The notes: generated by a model not told the origin, from the sequence alone. Positions 53,753 through 62,273 are shown, numbered from the stretch's first letter. The stretch: 64,000 bases of DNA from Emticicia fluvialis (GCF_024793945.1 NZ_JANUSD010000013.1:1-64000); one strand, 5' to 3'. A program made the numbers and translations.

Positions 53753-55285
53753 ATGGAAACAACGATTTCATTAGATGAAATATTAGTATTGGGAAACATC
53801 CCTGAAAACCTGCATGGAGTTTTCATGAGAATCACCAATGGGCTCATTCAAAAAGCGGAATACCCCAAAGAAAAAGTATTAAGACTTTTTGCAGAGATGC
53901 TGGCAAATCCGAAGAAATTTGCCAATTCAAAAAACAAAGTTACTAATCTGGCAAAAGAGCTTTACCTGTTGCAAAAACAAGGCAATAAAGTGGAACTTTC
54001 AGAAGAAGGAAAAACGTATCTGCCTGAAGAAATACCACATTTTGCAATAGACCGGAAGGAGAAACAAAAAGAAGGCATGTTTCAATTAGCAACAGCCTCA
54101 ATACCTTATAAGATATATGGTGCAGAACATATAGAAGAGGGAGCCGTTGCACAAATGGAAACAGCCATGAGCCTGCCTGTGGCAGTAGCAGGCGCATTAA
54201 TGCCCGATGCGCATCAGGGTTACGGCTTACCTATCGGGGGCGTACTGGCTACTACTGCCAATACGGTTATACCTTATGCAGTAGGCGTAGATATTGCCTG
54301 CCGCATGTGCCTTTCAGTATATGATTTACCCGGTGATTTTTTTAAACGCCAACCCGGCTTGCTAAAAAAAGCATTGGTTGAAAACACAAAATTCGGTATG
54401 GGTGGAGAAACTGCTCATAAATTTGATGAAACCATAATGGACAAAGCCGAATGGCAAGCCACAAAAATAATCAGAGACCTGAAAGATAAAGCCTACCGAC
54501 AATTGGGTACATCTGGCACGGGTAATCACTTTGTGGAGTGGGGAATTGTTGAGGTATTTGCCGAAGATGATTTGCTGGGAATACCCAAAGGTGAATATCT
54601 GGCTTTGTTGTCTCATTCAGGCTCTAGAGGTTTTGGTGGAGCAGTTGCCAACTATTACTCACAAATTGCCAGGCAAAAAACCAAATTGCCAAAAGAAGCG
54701 GCCCATCTGGCCTGGCTGGACATGAATACCGAAGAGGGGCAGGAATACTGGATAGCCATGAATCTGGCAGGTGATTACGCTTCGGCTAACCATCATGAAA
54801 TACATAAGAAGATAGCAAAGATGATAGGTGAGAAGCCTATAAAAATGGTTGAAAACCACCATAACTTTGCATGGAAAGAGGTATTGGCCGATGGTACTGA
54901 AGTGATAGTCCACCGAAAAGGGGCTACTCCGGCAGGGCGCAACGATTTGGGGATTATCCCCGGCTCTATGACAGACCCCGGCTTTGTAGTACGTGGAAAA
55001 GGTGAGGCAGAGGCTCTCAATTCGGCTTCGCATGGGGCTGGGCGATTGATGTCGAGAAAAAAAGCTTTGAGCTCTGTTACCAACAGCGCCTTAAAGAAAG
55101 CGCTGGCCGAAAAAAATGTGTACCTGATTGGCGGAGATTTAGATGAAGCGCCTATGGTTTACAAGAATATTGAAGCCGTGATTGCCTCGCAAACTGAATT
55201 AGTTGACGTATTGGCTAAGTTTACACCAAAAATTGTAAGAATGGCTGATGCCCAAACCACCAGAAAAGAAGGACGGGAGGATTAA
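53753..55285 (+). CDS. rtcB: RtcB-type RNA-splicing ligase
   Basis: 510 residues. Mn-binding and catalytic elements of RtcB: PDAHQGYGLPIGGV (about 151-164), VGVDIACRM (Asp180, Cys183), GTSGTGNHFVEWG, LLSHSGSRGFG, ENHHNFAWKE, and VHRKGATPAGRNDLG with the guanylylated His, then SHGAGRLMSRKKA. It joins 2',3'-cyclic-phosphate (or 3'-phosphate) to 5'-OH RNA ends using GTP. About 100 residues longer than E. coli RtcB owing to an N-terminal extension. The DIACRM form (not DIGCGM) marks a divergent subgroup. The 3' end and terminator are duplicated at 56713-56765. Confidence 0.92.
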   Translation: METTISLDEILVLGNIPENLHGVFMRITNGLIQKAEYPKEKVLRLFAEMLANPKKFANSKNKVTNLAKELYLLQKQGNKVELSEEGKTYLPEEIPHFAIDRKEKQKEGMFQLATASIPYKIYGAEHIEEGAVAQMETAMSLPVAVAGALMPDAHQGYGLPIGGVLATTANTVIPYAVGVDIACRMCLSVYDLPGDFFKRQPGLLKKALVENTKFGMGGETAHKFDETIMDKAEWQATKIIRDLKDKAYRQLGTSGTGNHFVEWGIVEVFAEDDLLGIPKGEYLALLSHSGSRGFGGAVANYYSQIARQKTKLPKEAAHLAWLDMNTEEGQEYWIAMNLAGDYASANHHEIHKKIAKMIGEKPIKMVENHHNFAWKEVLADGTEVIVHRKGATPAGRNDLGIIPGSMTDPGFVVRGKGEAEALNSASHGAGRLMSRKKALSSVTNSALKKALAEKNVYLIGGDLDEAPMVYKNIEAVIASQTELVDVLAKFTPKIVRMADAQTTRKEGRED

Positions 55286-55303
55286 TGCCTCTCGTTTTTT
55301 TAT
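55251..55303. repeat. 53-bp direct repeat, left copy (rtcB tail plus terminator)
   Basis: Identical to 56713-56765 except one T/C difference. It spans the last eleven codons and stop of rtcB, a GGGAGG/CCTCTC hairpin and its seven-T tract. It flanks the AbiE-like pair like an attachment site or target duplication. Confidence 0.9.
55272..55301 (+). terminator. Terminator of rtcB
   Basis: CGGGAGG and CCTCTCG pair (one G-U) and are followed by seven T. The second copy at 56735-56763 serves no upstream plus-strand gene. Confidence 0.7.
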
Positions 55304-56004
55304 CAGATTTCAGTAATTTGATGCTTCCAGATTGAAATAATTCTATTCTTTCTGAACTGTTGGGATGAATACTCTAAGTGCGCAATTATTTCTTCTTCAA
55401 TGTTGGGTCTTCTAAGAAGTTTTTCTAACTCAAATTTAACAAATTCTTTTACAGGTTTATCAGACTGAAGTATGCTTTCGCTGATTTTAGTACAATTATT
55501 AAAAATATAAATGATATCCTCAAAGTCACTATTCCATCTATAGTCTTTGCCGTGTCTTACTGATTTGAGCGCCTCTAATTTTGAAGATATAAAATAGGCA
55601 ACAGGAAATATCTGAATTGAAGTCTCCTGGTCTAATGAAAAATCAATACTATTTTTTACCCCTTCTATATACCATTTATTCGAAAACCCTAGAATACCCT
55701 CTTCGTTTGGCATTATATCAACAGTAATACCAAGAAATTTATATCGGCAAATTACATTCGAGTCAATATCGTTTTTAAATCCTAAACTCCTTATTTGCTC
55801 TTCTATGTCGCTGTAATCTCCTCTACTAATTACTTCAACTACTACATCAATATCATCAGTAATGCGTACATCTTCTTTTGAAAGGTCATCGGCATATAGA
55901 GATACAACAGCACCTCCTACAAAAACAATCTTATTTTTAATAGGAAGTAAGGCATTAGCTATTATTCTTAACCTTTCTATATTCAGAGATTGATTGGAGG
56001 CCAT
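55303..56004 (-). CDS. AbiEii-like nucleotidyltransferase, putative toxin
   Basis: 233 residues. Nucleotidyltransferase motif FVGGAVVSLY plus RITDDIDVVVE (Gly-Gly...Asp-x-Asp metal site), a third acidic candidate in ITVDIMPNE, then a helical C-terminus (ISSKLEALKSVRHGKDYRWNSDFEDIIYI). AbiEii-type toxins transfer nucleotides to tRNA or other targets; which is unknown here. It overlaps the upstream HTH gene by 22 nt. The pair is markedly AT-rich and sits between 53-bp direct repeats, so it was probably acquired. Confidence 0.75.
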   Translation of the reverse strand: MASNQSLNIERLRIIANALLPIKNKIVFVGGAVVSLYADDLSKEDVRITDDIDVVVEVISRGDYSDIEEQIRSLGFKNDIDSNVICRYKFLGITVDIMPNEEGILGFSNKWYIEGVKNSIDFSLDQETSIQIFPVAYFISSKLEALKSVRHGKDYRWNSDFEDIIYIFNNCTKISESILQSDKPVKEFVKFELEKLLRRPNIEEEIIAHLEYSSQQFRKNRIISIWKHQITEI

Positions 56005-56600
56005 GCGTCTGTTATGCGTTTTTCAAGTTCTTGTGATGCTATTTTGATTATTCTTGAGCTGCCTGTTCTGATACCATCAATCAATGATAACAATTCGTAT
56101 AAATTATTATTTTGCCTGACAATTGAGGGTATTGATGGATATAGAGGTTCGATAACCTGACCTCTTATATCTCCCTCAGGGTGTTCCCAAATGTATTTAT
56201 CTTCTGATATTATCAAGTGCTTCAAAGGGTCAGCCGAATGAGCGGTTGCAATGCCTCTGGCTAGACCTGCCGGTCGAGCCGGGAAGACGTATTTTATACC
56301 ATAAATCAGAAAATCAAGTAAAGCTCTTTTGTTAATCTTTTTGGTTTTTACATCTTCTATCAAACCGGAAAAGCTGGATCTATATAGAGATTCAGAAATT
56401 TCTGATTCACTAATTTGTAGTATTTGAGCTAGTGTTTTATTGTTTGCCGGTATCACGACAAAGTCTTTTAATTGAAGTTTATTTTCTTCCGCTTTTGACT
56501 CGAAATTAGACTGATTCCATGCATTGGATATCTTTGAACTTGCAATAATTGCCATAAGAATAACTATATCTTGTGGCCGCATGCCATTATGTTTCTTCAT
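55983..56600 (-). CDS. AbiEi-like HTH protein, putative antitoxin
   Basis: About 205 residues from MKKHNGMRPQDIVIL. A winged-helix-like region NNKTLAQILQISESEISESLYRSSFSGLI (near residue 50-80) is followed by an alpha/beta C-terminus (FPARPAGLARGIATAHSA, EDKYIWEHPEGDIRGQVIEP). Gene order, overlap with the nucleotidyltransferase and an inverted repeat just upstream fit an AbiE-type autoregulated antitoxin, but I do not recognise the exact family. The frame opens at 56630, which is inside the inverted repeat; 56600 is preferred. Confidence 0.62.
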   Translation of the reverse strand: MKKHNGMRPQDIVILMAIIASSKISNAWNQSNFESKAEENKLQLKDFVVIPANNKTLAQILQISESEISESLYRSSFSGLIEDVKTKKINKRALLDFLIYGIKYVFPARPAGLARGIATAHSADPLKHLIISEDKYIWEHPEGDIRGQVIEPLYPSIPSIVRQNNNLYELLSLIDGIRTGSSRIIKIASQELEKRITDAWPPINL

Positions 56601-56614
56601 GCAAATTGATTTTT

Positions 56615-56633
56615 GATTTGCAATTTGCAAATC
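56615..56633. promoter_or_regulatory. Operator-like inverted repeat upstream of the AbiEi-like gene
   Basis: GATTTGC (56615-56621) and GCAAATC (56627-56633) pair around AATTT, and another GCAAAT half-site lies at 56601. AbiEi antitoxins repress their own operon through promoter inverted repeats, so this is a likely operator. Confidence 0.5.
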
Positions 56634-56712
56634 GAGAATCGAGAATCAAAGCGTTTTGTGAAAAATATGATGGATTATTAATGGAATATGTCAGATGAAA
56701 ATAAAGAATGGA

Positions 56713-56765
56713 CCCAAACCACCAGAAAAGAAGGACGGGAGGATTAACGCCTCTCGTTTTTTTAT
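56713..56765. repeat. 53-bp direct repeat, right copy
   Basis: Second copy of 55251-55303 (52 of 53 identical). It carries an orphan piece of rtcB coding tail, its stop and its terminator, and ends within the last codons of the NUDIX gene. Confidence 0.9.
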
Positions 56766-57394
56766 GACTCCAGAAGATTAATAATTTCTACCAATTCGGC
56801 TATCATCATGGCAGTGGCACCCCATACAATTTGGTCATCTACCACAAAACCCGGCGTTTCAAATTTGTAGCCTCTGGTTTCTACCTGTCGCGTCTGCACG
56901 GTTTCAGGATTGATAAATACAGAAAGTGGTATTTCAAGTATGTCGGCTACTTCGCGGGCATCCGGATAAAAATCGGGCTTATAATTAATGTATCCAAGTA
57001 CAGGCTGGCATAGCAGATTTGAAGGTACTATATATAGTTCTGTCAGATTACCCAGAACTTTTACATCAGATGCCTTGATGCCAATTTCTTCCTGCGCTTC
57101 TCTTAAAGCCGTATGCTGAATATTTTTGTCTTTCAGTTCGGCACGTCCACCCGGAAACGCCATTTGTCCACCATGCACACCGTCATATTGCGGGCGCAAA
57201 ATAAGCGGAACCAGTATGTCTTCTCCTTTGGGGTAAAACAATATTAAAACGCCGCTTCGCCGGGTGCTATCATTAGGTTCTCCTTTCAAACGCATACGGT
57301 TGGGCGACATCTTTCTTACGATTTCAGCATGACCCGGCAAGGGTTGATTGTTTAATCTGTCGGAGAGTTTACTAATGAATTCAGCGAAGGTCAC
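56762..57394 (-). CDS. NUDIX hydrolase, CoA pyrophosphatase-like
   Basis: 210 residues. NUDIX helix region GGQMAFPGG then HTALREAQEEIGI (REAxEExGI), preceded by LILRPQYDGVHGGQMAFPGGR, the pattern of the CoA pyrophosphatase (NudL) branch. Hydrolyses CoA or related nucleotide diphosphates to 3',5'-ADP and phosphopantetheine. Position of the first Glu in the NUDIX box is occupied by other residues, as in other CoA-type members. Its stop lies inside the right 53-bp repeat. Confidence 0.88.
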   Translation of the reverse strand: MTFAEFISKLSDRLNNQPLPGHAEIVRKMSPNRMRLKGEPNDSTRRSGVLILFYPKGEDILVPLILRPQYDGVHGGQMAFPGGRAELKDKNIQHTALREAQEEIGIKASDVKVLGNLTELYIVPSNLLCQPVLGYINYKPDFYPDAREVADILEIPLSVFINPETVQTRQVETRGYKFETPGFVVDDQIVWGATAMMIAELVEIINLLES

Positions 57395-57462
57395 GGGGGT
57401 AAATAGACTTTAGGTTAATATTTAGTTTCTGCAATATAAGCAAAAATCTCTATCATTTAACC

Positions 57463-59091
57463 TTAATTACCATAAAGTCGGGCCAATTGTTCGGCACATC
57501 TTTCACCGTCCATTGCAGCAGACACAATGCCTCCTGCAAAACCTGCCCCTTCTCCACATGGGAAAAGTCCTTTAATTTGCAGATGTTCCAGTGACTCTTT
57601 ATCTCGCGGAATCCGCACCGGCGACGACGTCCTGCTCTCAATGCCAATCAGTTGCGCCTCGTTGGTAACGTAACCTTTTATCATCTTTCCGAATTGCCTG
57701 AATCCATCCTGTAACGGCCGGGCAATGAAATCGGGCAGTACTTCAACCATATCTAAAGAAGTTAAACCGGGTTGATACGACGTAGCATTCAGAGAAGCTG
57801 AAATCTTGCCATTCAGAAAATCAGAAAGCCGCTGGGCAGGTGCTAACTGGCAATGGCGATTTTCGGTGTCAGACTTGTTTTCTTCATTCATTAAAGCAAA
57901 TGATTTACTTTTGAGCGCAAAATTAAAAGCCCGTTGTTCTACTTCTTTTTGCAGTTCAAGTCCGGCCAAAGGCCCCAGGTTTTTATTTTTCTGCCAATCG
58001 GCTTCATTGATGGCTACAACAATGCCTGAATTAGCAAATTTTGAATCCCGGCGGTTGGGCGACATCCCGTTAACCACCAGCTCGCCCTCGTCTGTTGCCG
58101 ACGGCACAATAAAACCACCTGGACACATACAAAAACTAAAAACCCCCCTCTGTACATTATTATAATAGGTTTGCGCTACCAGACTATAAGCGGCAGCCGG
58201 TAGTATTCCCCGTTCGGGGCGGTGATACTGGTGCTGGTCTATCAATGACTGCGGGTGTTCAATGCGCACCCCCATAGCATAGGGCTTGGCCTCTATCAGA
58301 ATGTTTTTACGGTGCAGCAGCTCAAAAATATCTCTTGCCGAGTGGCCGGTTGCCAATATCACGGCAATACCCTGATACTCCCTGCCATCGGCTACACTTA
58401 CACCTTTTATCTGGTCGTTAACAATCTTTAAATCAGTTACTTTGGTGTTGAAATGAATTTCGCCACCTGCAGCCAGAATACTGTTGCGTAAATCGGCTAC
58501 TACATTGGGTAGCTTATTGGTACCAATGTGCGGGTGTGTATCTACCAGAATCTGCGGGGTAGACCCATGCGCAACCAGTATTTCAAGAATACGCCTCACA
58601 TCTCCACGCTTTTTAGAGCGGGTGTATAGCTTTCCGTCAGAATAAGTACCAGCGCCACCTTCTCCAAAACAGTAATTAGAATCCGGATTAACTATGTGTT
58701 CCTTATTAATGGCCGAAAGGTCTCTTCTGCGTGCCTGTACGTCTTTGCCTCTTTCCAGCACAATTGGTTTAATACCCAGTTCTATCAGTCGCAAGGCAGC
58801 AAATAAACCTGCTGGCCCTGCGCCTATCACAATAGCCTGCCTGTGGCTGCTCACATCTGCATAATTCTTCTGAAACTCCATTACCGGAGCAGGTTTTTCT
58901 CCTATATATAATTCCAGATCCAGGTTAACTTTCACCTGGCGGTTGCGGGCATCAATAGACTGGCGGAGTTTCTGAATGTGTACGTCTTCGGTAGTTGCAG
59001 GTAAAGAAGCCTGTTGAAGAACAAAATGCCGTAGGGCGGTATCATCAAGAGCCACCTCCGGCTCAAGTGTGAGTGTAAATAATTTGCGCAT
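57463..59091 (-). CDS. FAD-dependent dehydrogenase family protein (COG2509-type)
   Basis: 542 residues. The N-terminal about 85 residues form a family-specific alpha/beta cap; then FAD Rossmann motif VIGAGPAGLFAALRLIELG (near 87-105), GEGGAGTYSDGKLYTR, VILATGHSARDIFELL, CMCPGGFIVPSA, and a C-terminal GEGAGFAGGIVSAAMDGERCA. This matches uncharacterised FAD-dependent dehydrogenases. The substrate is unknown. Transcribed away from nuoI. Confidence 0.86.
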   Translation of the reverse strand: MRKLFTLTLEPEVALDDTALRHFVLQQASLPATTEDVHIQKLRQSIDARNRQVKVNLDLELYIGEKPAPVMEFQKNYADVSSHRQAIVIGAGPAGLFAALRLIELGIKPIVLERGKDVQARRRDLSAINKEHIVNPDSNYCFGEGGAGTYSDGKLYTRSKKRGDVRRILEILVAHGSTPQILVDTHPHIGTNKLPNVVADLRNSILAAGGEIHFNTKVTDLKIVNDQIKGVSVADGREYQGIAVILATGHSARDIFELLHRKNILIEAKPYAMGVRIEHPQSLIDQHQYHRPERGILPAAAYSLVAQTYYNNVQRGVFSFCMCPGGFIVPSATDEGELVVNGMSPNRRDSKFANSGIVVAINEADWQKNKNLGPLAGLELQKEVEQRAFNFALKSKSFALMNEENKSDTENRHCQLAPAQRLSDFLNGKISASLNATSYQPGLTSLDMVEVLPDFIARPLQDGFRQFGKMIKGYVTNEAQLIGIESRTSSPVRIPRDKESLEHLQIKGLFPCGEGAGFAGGIVSAAMDGERCAEQLARLYGN

Positions 59092-59213
59092 GATTGAAAG
59101 GTGTTTATCCTTTAAATGTCAAAAAAATAAGGTCTTCTGCTGGCAGTAAACCCTTATGTGTAAATCTTTTTGTCAAAATTAGGGTTTTAAAGATTAAATG
59201 GCAAATTTGAGTT

Positions 59214-59221
59214 TATATTTG
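59214..59221 (+). promoter_or_regulatory. Possible -7 element for nuoIJK
   Basis: TATATTTG about 34 nt before the ATG at 59255. If used, the upstream ATG at 59198 would not be transcribed. No well-spaced TTG was found. Confidence 0.35.
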
Positions 59222-59254
59222 CGTAAGGATTTAGCCGATAGGAAGGATATAGAA

Positions 59255-61588
59255 ATGGGATATTTTAAAGATATAAAATTAGGAATACAGACCACCGTGA
59301 AAGGCATGAGCCTGACGCTGCGTCACTTCTTGAATGCACGCCAGAGCAGAAAACCTATATCTGTACAGGACCCTGATTATTTTAAGCAGGATGTGGGCAT
59401 TGCAACGCTCCAGTTTCCGCACGAAACAATTGCAGTACCTGATAACGGCAGATACCAGTTGGATTGTGAGATAGATGATTGCATTGTGTGCGATAAGTGT
59501 GCCAAGGTTTGCCCGGTTGATTGTATTGATATTGAACCCATTAAATCAGCCGGCATTATTGATTATGCCTCTGACGGCTCGCCGATACGCTTATATGCCG
59601 GAAGATTTGATATCGATATGGCCAAATGTTGTTTCTGTGGCCTTTGCACAACAGTATGCCCTACAGAATGCCTGACCATGACCAACGAGTACAATTTCAG
59701 CGTGGTAGATGTGGCCGATATGAACTTTGCTTTTTCAAATCTTTCGCCCGCGCAGGCAGAAGAGAAGAAGAAATTATATAACGACTACGTGGCTGCTAAA
59801 GAGGCGTTTAAGGCGATACCCAAAGAGAGTATTCCGGAAGTTGAAATGCCCGAGAAAAAGCCTAAAACAACCTTTAAGCCTGCCATGAGGCCGGTTGTGA
59901 AACCCGCCGCAGAAAAAGAAGATGCAGATAAGGAGCCAGAAACAAAAGCAGATGCCCCGAAACCGGCCTTCAAGCCGGCATTTAAGCCTGTAATGAAACC
60001 GAAAATTGCCGATGCTGAAAATATAATACAGGAAGACGGAAAGCCGGAAGAAACGCCGAAGCCTAAGATATCATTTAAGCCTGTGTTTAAACCGGCTGTT
60101 AAACCGGAATCAGAAGCCCCACAGAGTATTGCACCGGAAGAAGCAGCACAGGAAGCAGCGCCTAAACCCAAGACGGCGTTTACACCTAAGTTTAAGGCGG
60201 TTTCAAAGCCTGAAAGTTCTGAACCTGAAAGCATCGCGTCTGAGGAAGTTACGCAGGAGGAAGCACCCAAGCCCAAGCCTGCCTTTGTGCCTAAGTTTAA
60301 GGCCGTGGCAAAACCAGTAGAAACATCAACAGAAGATAAAACAGGAACAGCAATACCAGCGGCTGAATTAGTGCCATCTGTTGAGGCTAAAGCAGAAGAT
60401 ATTGAGTTGGAAATGCCTGTTAAAGCAGCGGTAGGGGAAGCAGCACCCAAGCCCAAACCAGCCTTTGTGCCTAAGTTTAAGGCAGTGGCAAAACCAGCAG
60501 AAACATCAGCAGAAGATAAAACAGAAACAGCAATACCATCGACTGAAATAGTGCCAAAAATTGAAGCTAAAGCAGAAGATATTGAGTTGGAAATACCTGC
60601 TAAGGCAGAGGTAGAAGAAGCCGCACCCAAGCCCAAACCTGACTTTGTGCCTAAGTTTAGGGCGGTATCAAAACCAGCAGAAACATCAACAGAAAATAAA
60701 ACAGAAACAGCATTACCATTGGCTGAAATTGTACCATCTGTTGAGGCTAAAGCAGAAGATATTGAGTTGGAAATACCTGTTAAGGCAGAGGTAGAGGAAG
60801 CCGCACCCAAGCCCAAACCTGCCTTTGTGCCTAAGTTTAGGGCGGTAGCAAAACCAGCAGAAACATCAGCAGAAGATAAAACAGAAACAGCATTACCGGC
60901 GGCTGAATTAGTACCATCAGTTGAGGCTAAAGCAGAAGATATTGAGTTAGGATTAACTGCCGCCCTTATTAATGAAAACGTTCCTGAAAATACATCGGTT
61001 TTGAATGAGTCAGCAGAACCAGCCATGGTTGAGGCGGATATAAAAGCTGTTGAAGAAACAAAAGAAATAGAATCACCCGGTGCCGTATTCATGCCTTCTG
61101 TCGAAGTAGAAGTACAATCAGAAATAGTTGATACTGAAAAAACGGCCGAAGCAATTAGTACCGGGCCTGTTGAGGAGGCTGAAAAACGGGAAACAATTGA
61201 AAAACCTGTAACAGAGGAAACACCAGAAGTAGCATTGTTGCCTGTTGATACCGTTTCTGTTATTGAATCTTCAACAAAAACAGCTGAAAAAGAACCCCCT
61301 CTGGCAAAAGAACAAGTAACTGAGCCTGCACCATTACCAGAGCCTGTTACAGATGCAAACAAAGAGGCAGAACCCACCATTTCATTGTTTGGTAACTTTG
61401 CCCCAAAAGATGCGCCAAAGCCCAAAGCTAAGGCTGTACCTAAACCGGCCGCCAGCCAGTCTTTATTTGATTTAGATGGCCCGGCAGGAGAGAAGATGCC
61501 GAAAGAAACGCCGAAACCTAAAGGCAGGTCGGCCCCTAAACCGCCCAAGCAGCAGTCGTTGTTTGACTTTGGTAGTCCGGAAGAATAA
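59255..61588 (+). CDS. nuoI: NADH-quinone oxidoreductase subunit I with a giant repetitive tail
   Basis: About 777 residues. The first about 170 are a normal NuoI: an N-terminal membrane-associated helix, then two 4Fe-4S motifs (CIVCDKCAKVCPVDC and CCFCGLCTTVCPTEC) that pass electrons in the peripheral arm of complex I. The remaining about 600 residues are Pro/Lys/Ala/Glu-rich and disordered-looking: PKPKPAFVPKFKAVAKP units repeated every 60 residues, and three terminal SLFG/SLFD motifs. Typical NuoI is near 160-250 residues. Start at 59255 (MGYFKDIKLGI) fits the family; an in-frame ATG at 59198 is the alternative. Followed by nuoJ and nuoK. Confidence 0.88.
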   Translation: MGYFKDIKLGIQTTVKGMSLTLRHFLNARQSRKPISVQDPDYFKQDVGIATLQFPHETIAVPDNGRYQLDCEIDDCIVCDKCAKVCPVDCIDIEPIKSAGIIDYASDGSPIRLYAGRFDIDMAKCCFCGLCTTVCPTECLTMTNEYNFSVVDVADMNFAFSNLSPAQAEEKKKLYNDYVAAKEAFKAIPKESIPEVEMPEKKPKTTFKPAMRPVVKPAAEKEDADKEPETKADAPKPAFKPAFKPVMKPKIADAENIIQEDGKPEETPKPKISFKPVFKPAVKPESEAPQSIAPEEAAQEAAPKPKTAFTPKFKAVSKPESSEPESIASEEVTQEEAPKPKPAFVPKFKAVAKPVETSTEDKTGTAIPAAELVPSVEAKAEDIELEMPVKAAVGEAAPKPKPAFVPKFKAVAKPAETSAEDKTETAIPSTEIVPKIEAKAEDIELEIPAKAEVEEAAPKPKPDFVPKFRAVSKPAETSTENKTETALPLAEIVPSVEAKAEDIELEIPVKAEVEEAAPKPKPAFVPKFRAVAKPAETSAEDKTETALPAAELVPSVEAKAEDIELGLTAALINENVPENTSVLNESAEPAMVEADIKAVEETKEIESPGAVFMPSVEVEVQSEIVDTEKTAEAISTGPVEEAEKRETIEKPVTEETPEVALLPVDTVSVIESSTKTAEKEPPLAKEQVTEPAPLPEPVTDANKEAEPTISLFGNFAPKDAPKPKAKAVPKPAASQSLFDLDGPAGEKMPKETPKPKGRSAPKPPKQQSLFDFGSPEE
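60266..60960 (+). repeat. 180-bp tandem repeats within nuoI
   Basis: CCCAAGCCCAA-type units begin at 60266, 60446, 60626 and 60806, exactly 180 bp apart and mostly identical; degenerate shorter copies precede them (near 60060 and 60165). Each encodes 60 residues. Confidence 0.92.
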
Positions 61589-61665
61589 ATAATTTCAGCA
61601 TAATAATTTTAACAGGATTTCAGGCTATCCCCTGAAACGCGGTCAAGAATAACATATAACCAGGT

Positions 61666-62217
61666 TTGGAAGATTTACTTAAACATATTGATGAAGAGCT
61701 GGTAAAGCAAATTGCCTTCTTTTTTATTGCAAGCATTACCATTGGCGGGGCAGTTTATCTGCTTTTTACCAGAAACGTACTCTATGCGGCATTCAGCCTT
61801 TTGGTTACTTTATTGGGCATGGCAGGGTTATATGTCTTTGCCGGGGCTGACTTTCTGGCAGTGAGCCAGATTATGATTTATGTTGGCGGTATTCTTATTC
61901 TGATGATTTTCGGTATCATGCTTACCAATAAAACCAAAGACAAACAGGCGGCAGATAAAGTGAATACAATACTGGTAAGCCACCATAACCGGTTCTGGGG
62001 GGTGTTGGTAGCAGGTTTATTGTTTTTAGGTTTTCTGAAAGTAATTTTTACCGCCAATTTTCATCTGATTACCCGCCATACCATTCAGGGAACCACCGTT
62101 AATAAAATAGGCGTAGAGCTGATGACTAACTATGTATTGGCTTTTGAACTCATTGGCTTGCTTTTGCTGGCAACACTGGTTGGTGCAGCTTACGTGGCAA
62201 AAAAGGATAAAGTGTAG
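61666..62217 (+). CDS. nuoJ: NADH-quinone oxidoreductase subunit J
   Basis: 183 residues, five TM helices. Segments LYAAFSLLVTLLGMAGLYVFAGADFLAVSQIMIYVGGILILMIFGIML are typical of NuoJ, which forms part of the membrane arm proton channel. No ATG fits the N-terminus; TTG at 61666 is the best start (EDLLKHIDEELVKQIAFF follows). It is 77 nt after nuoI and 56 nt before nuoK. Confidence 0.9.
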   Translation: MEDLLKHIDEELVKQIAFFFIASITIGGAVYLLFTRNVLYAAFSLLVTLLGMAGLYVFAGADFLAVSQIMIYVGGILILMIFGIMLTNKTKDKQAADKVNTILVSHHNRFWGVLVAGLLFLGFLKVIFTANFHLITRHTIQGTTVNKIGVELMTNYVLAFELIGLLLLATLVGAAYVAKKDKV

Positions 62218-62273
62218 AGAAAAATTATTCACTAATCCGCAATTCACCATTCACGATTACTTACAATAAACAG

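Noticed and set aside
55304..56712. AbiE-like cassette as a deleted IS1634 copy with a long target duplication
   Set aside because: Inner ends lack the CTTGAGTTTGACA inverted repeat, so this IS family did not leave it.
60266..60960. Regular 180-bp repeats resembling an array
   Set aside because: Units have no spacer-repeat pattern and are translated; not a CRISPR array. No CRISPR array was seen anywhere.
59785..61548. A 587-codon open frame antisense to nuoI
   Set aside because: It mirrors the in-frame 180-bp repeats; Ser/Thr/Ala/Gly-rich shadow of a Pro/Lys/Glu-rich gene, with no initiation context.
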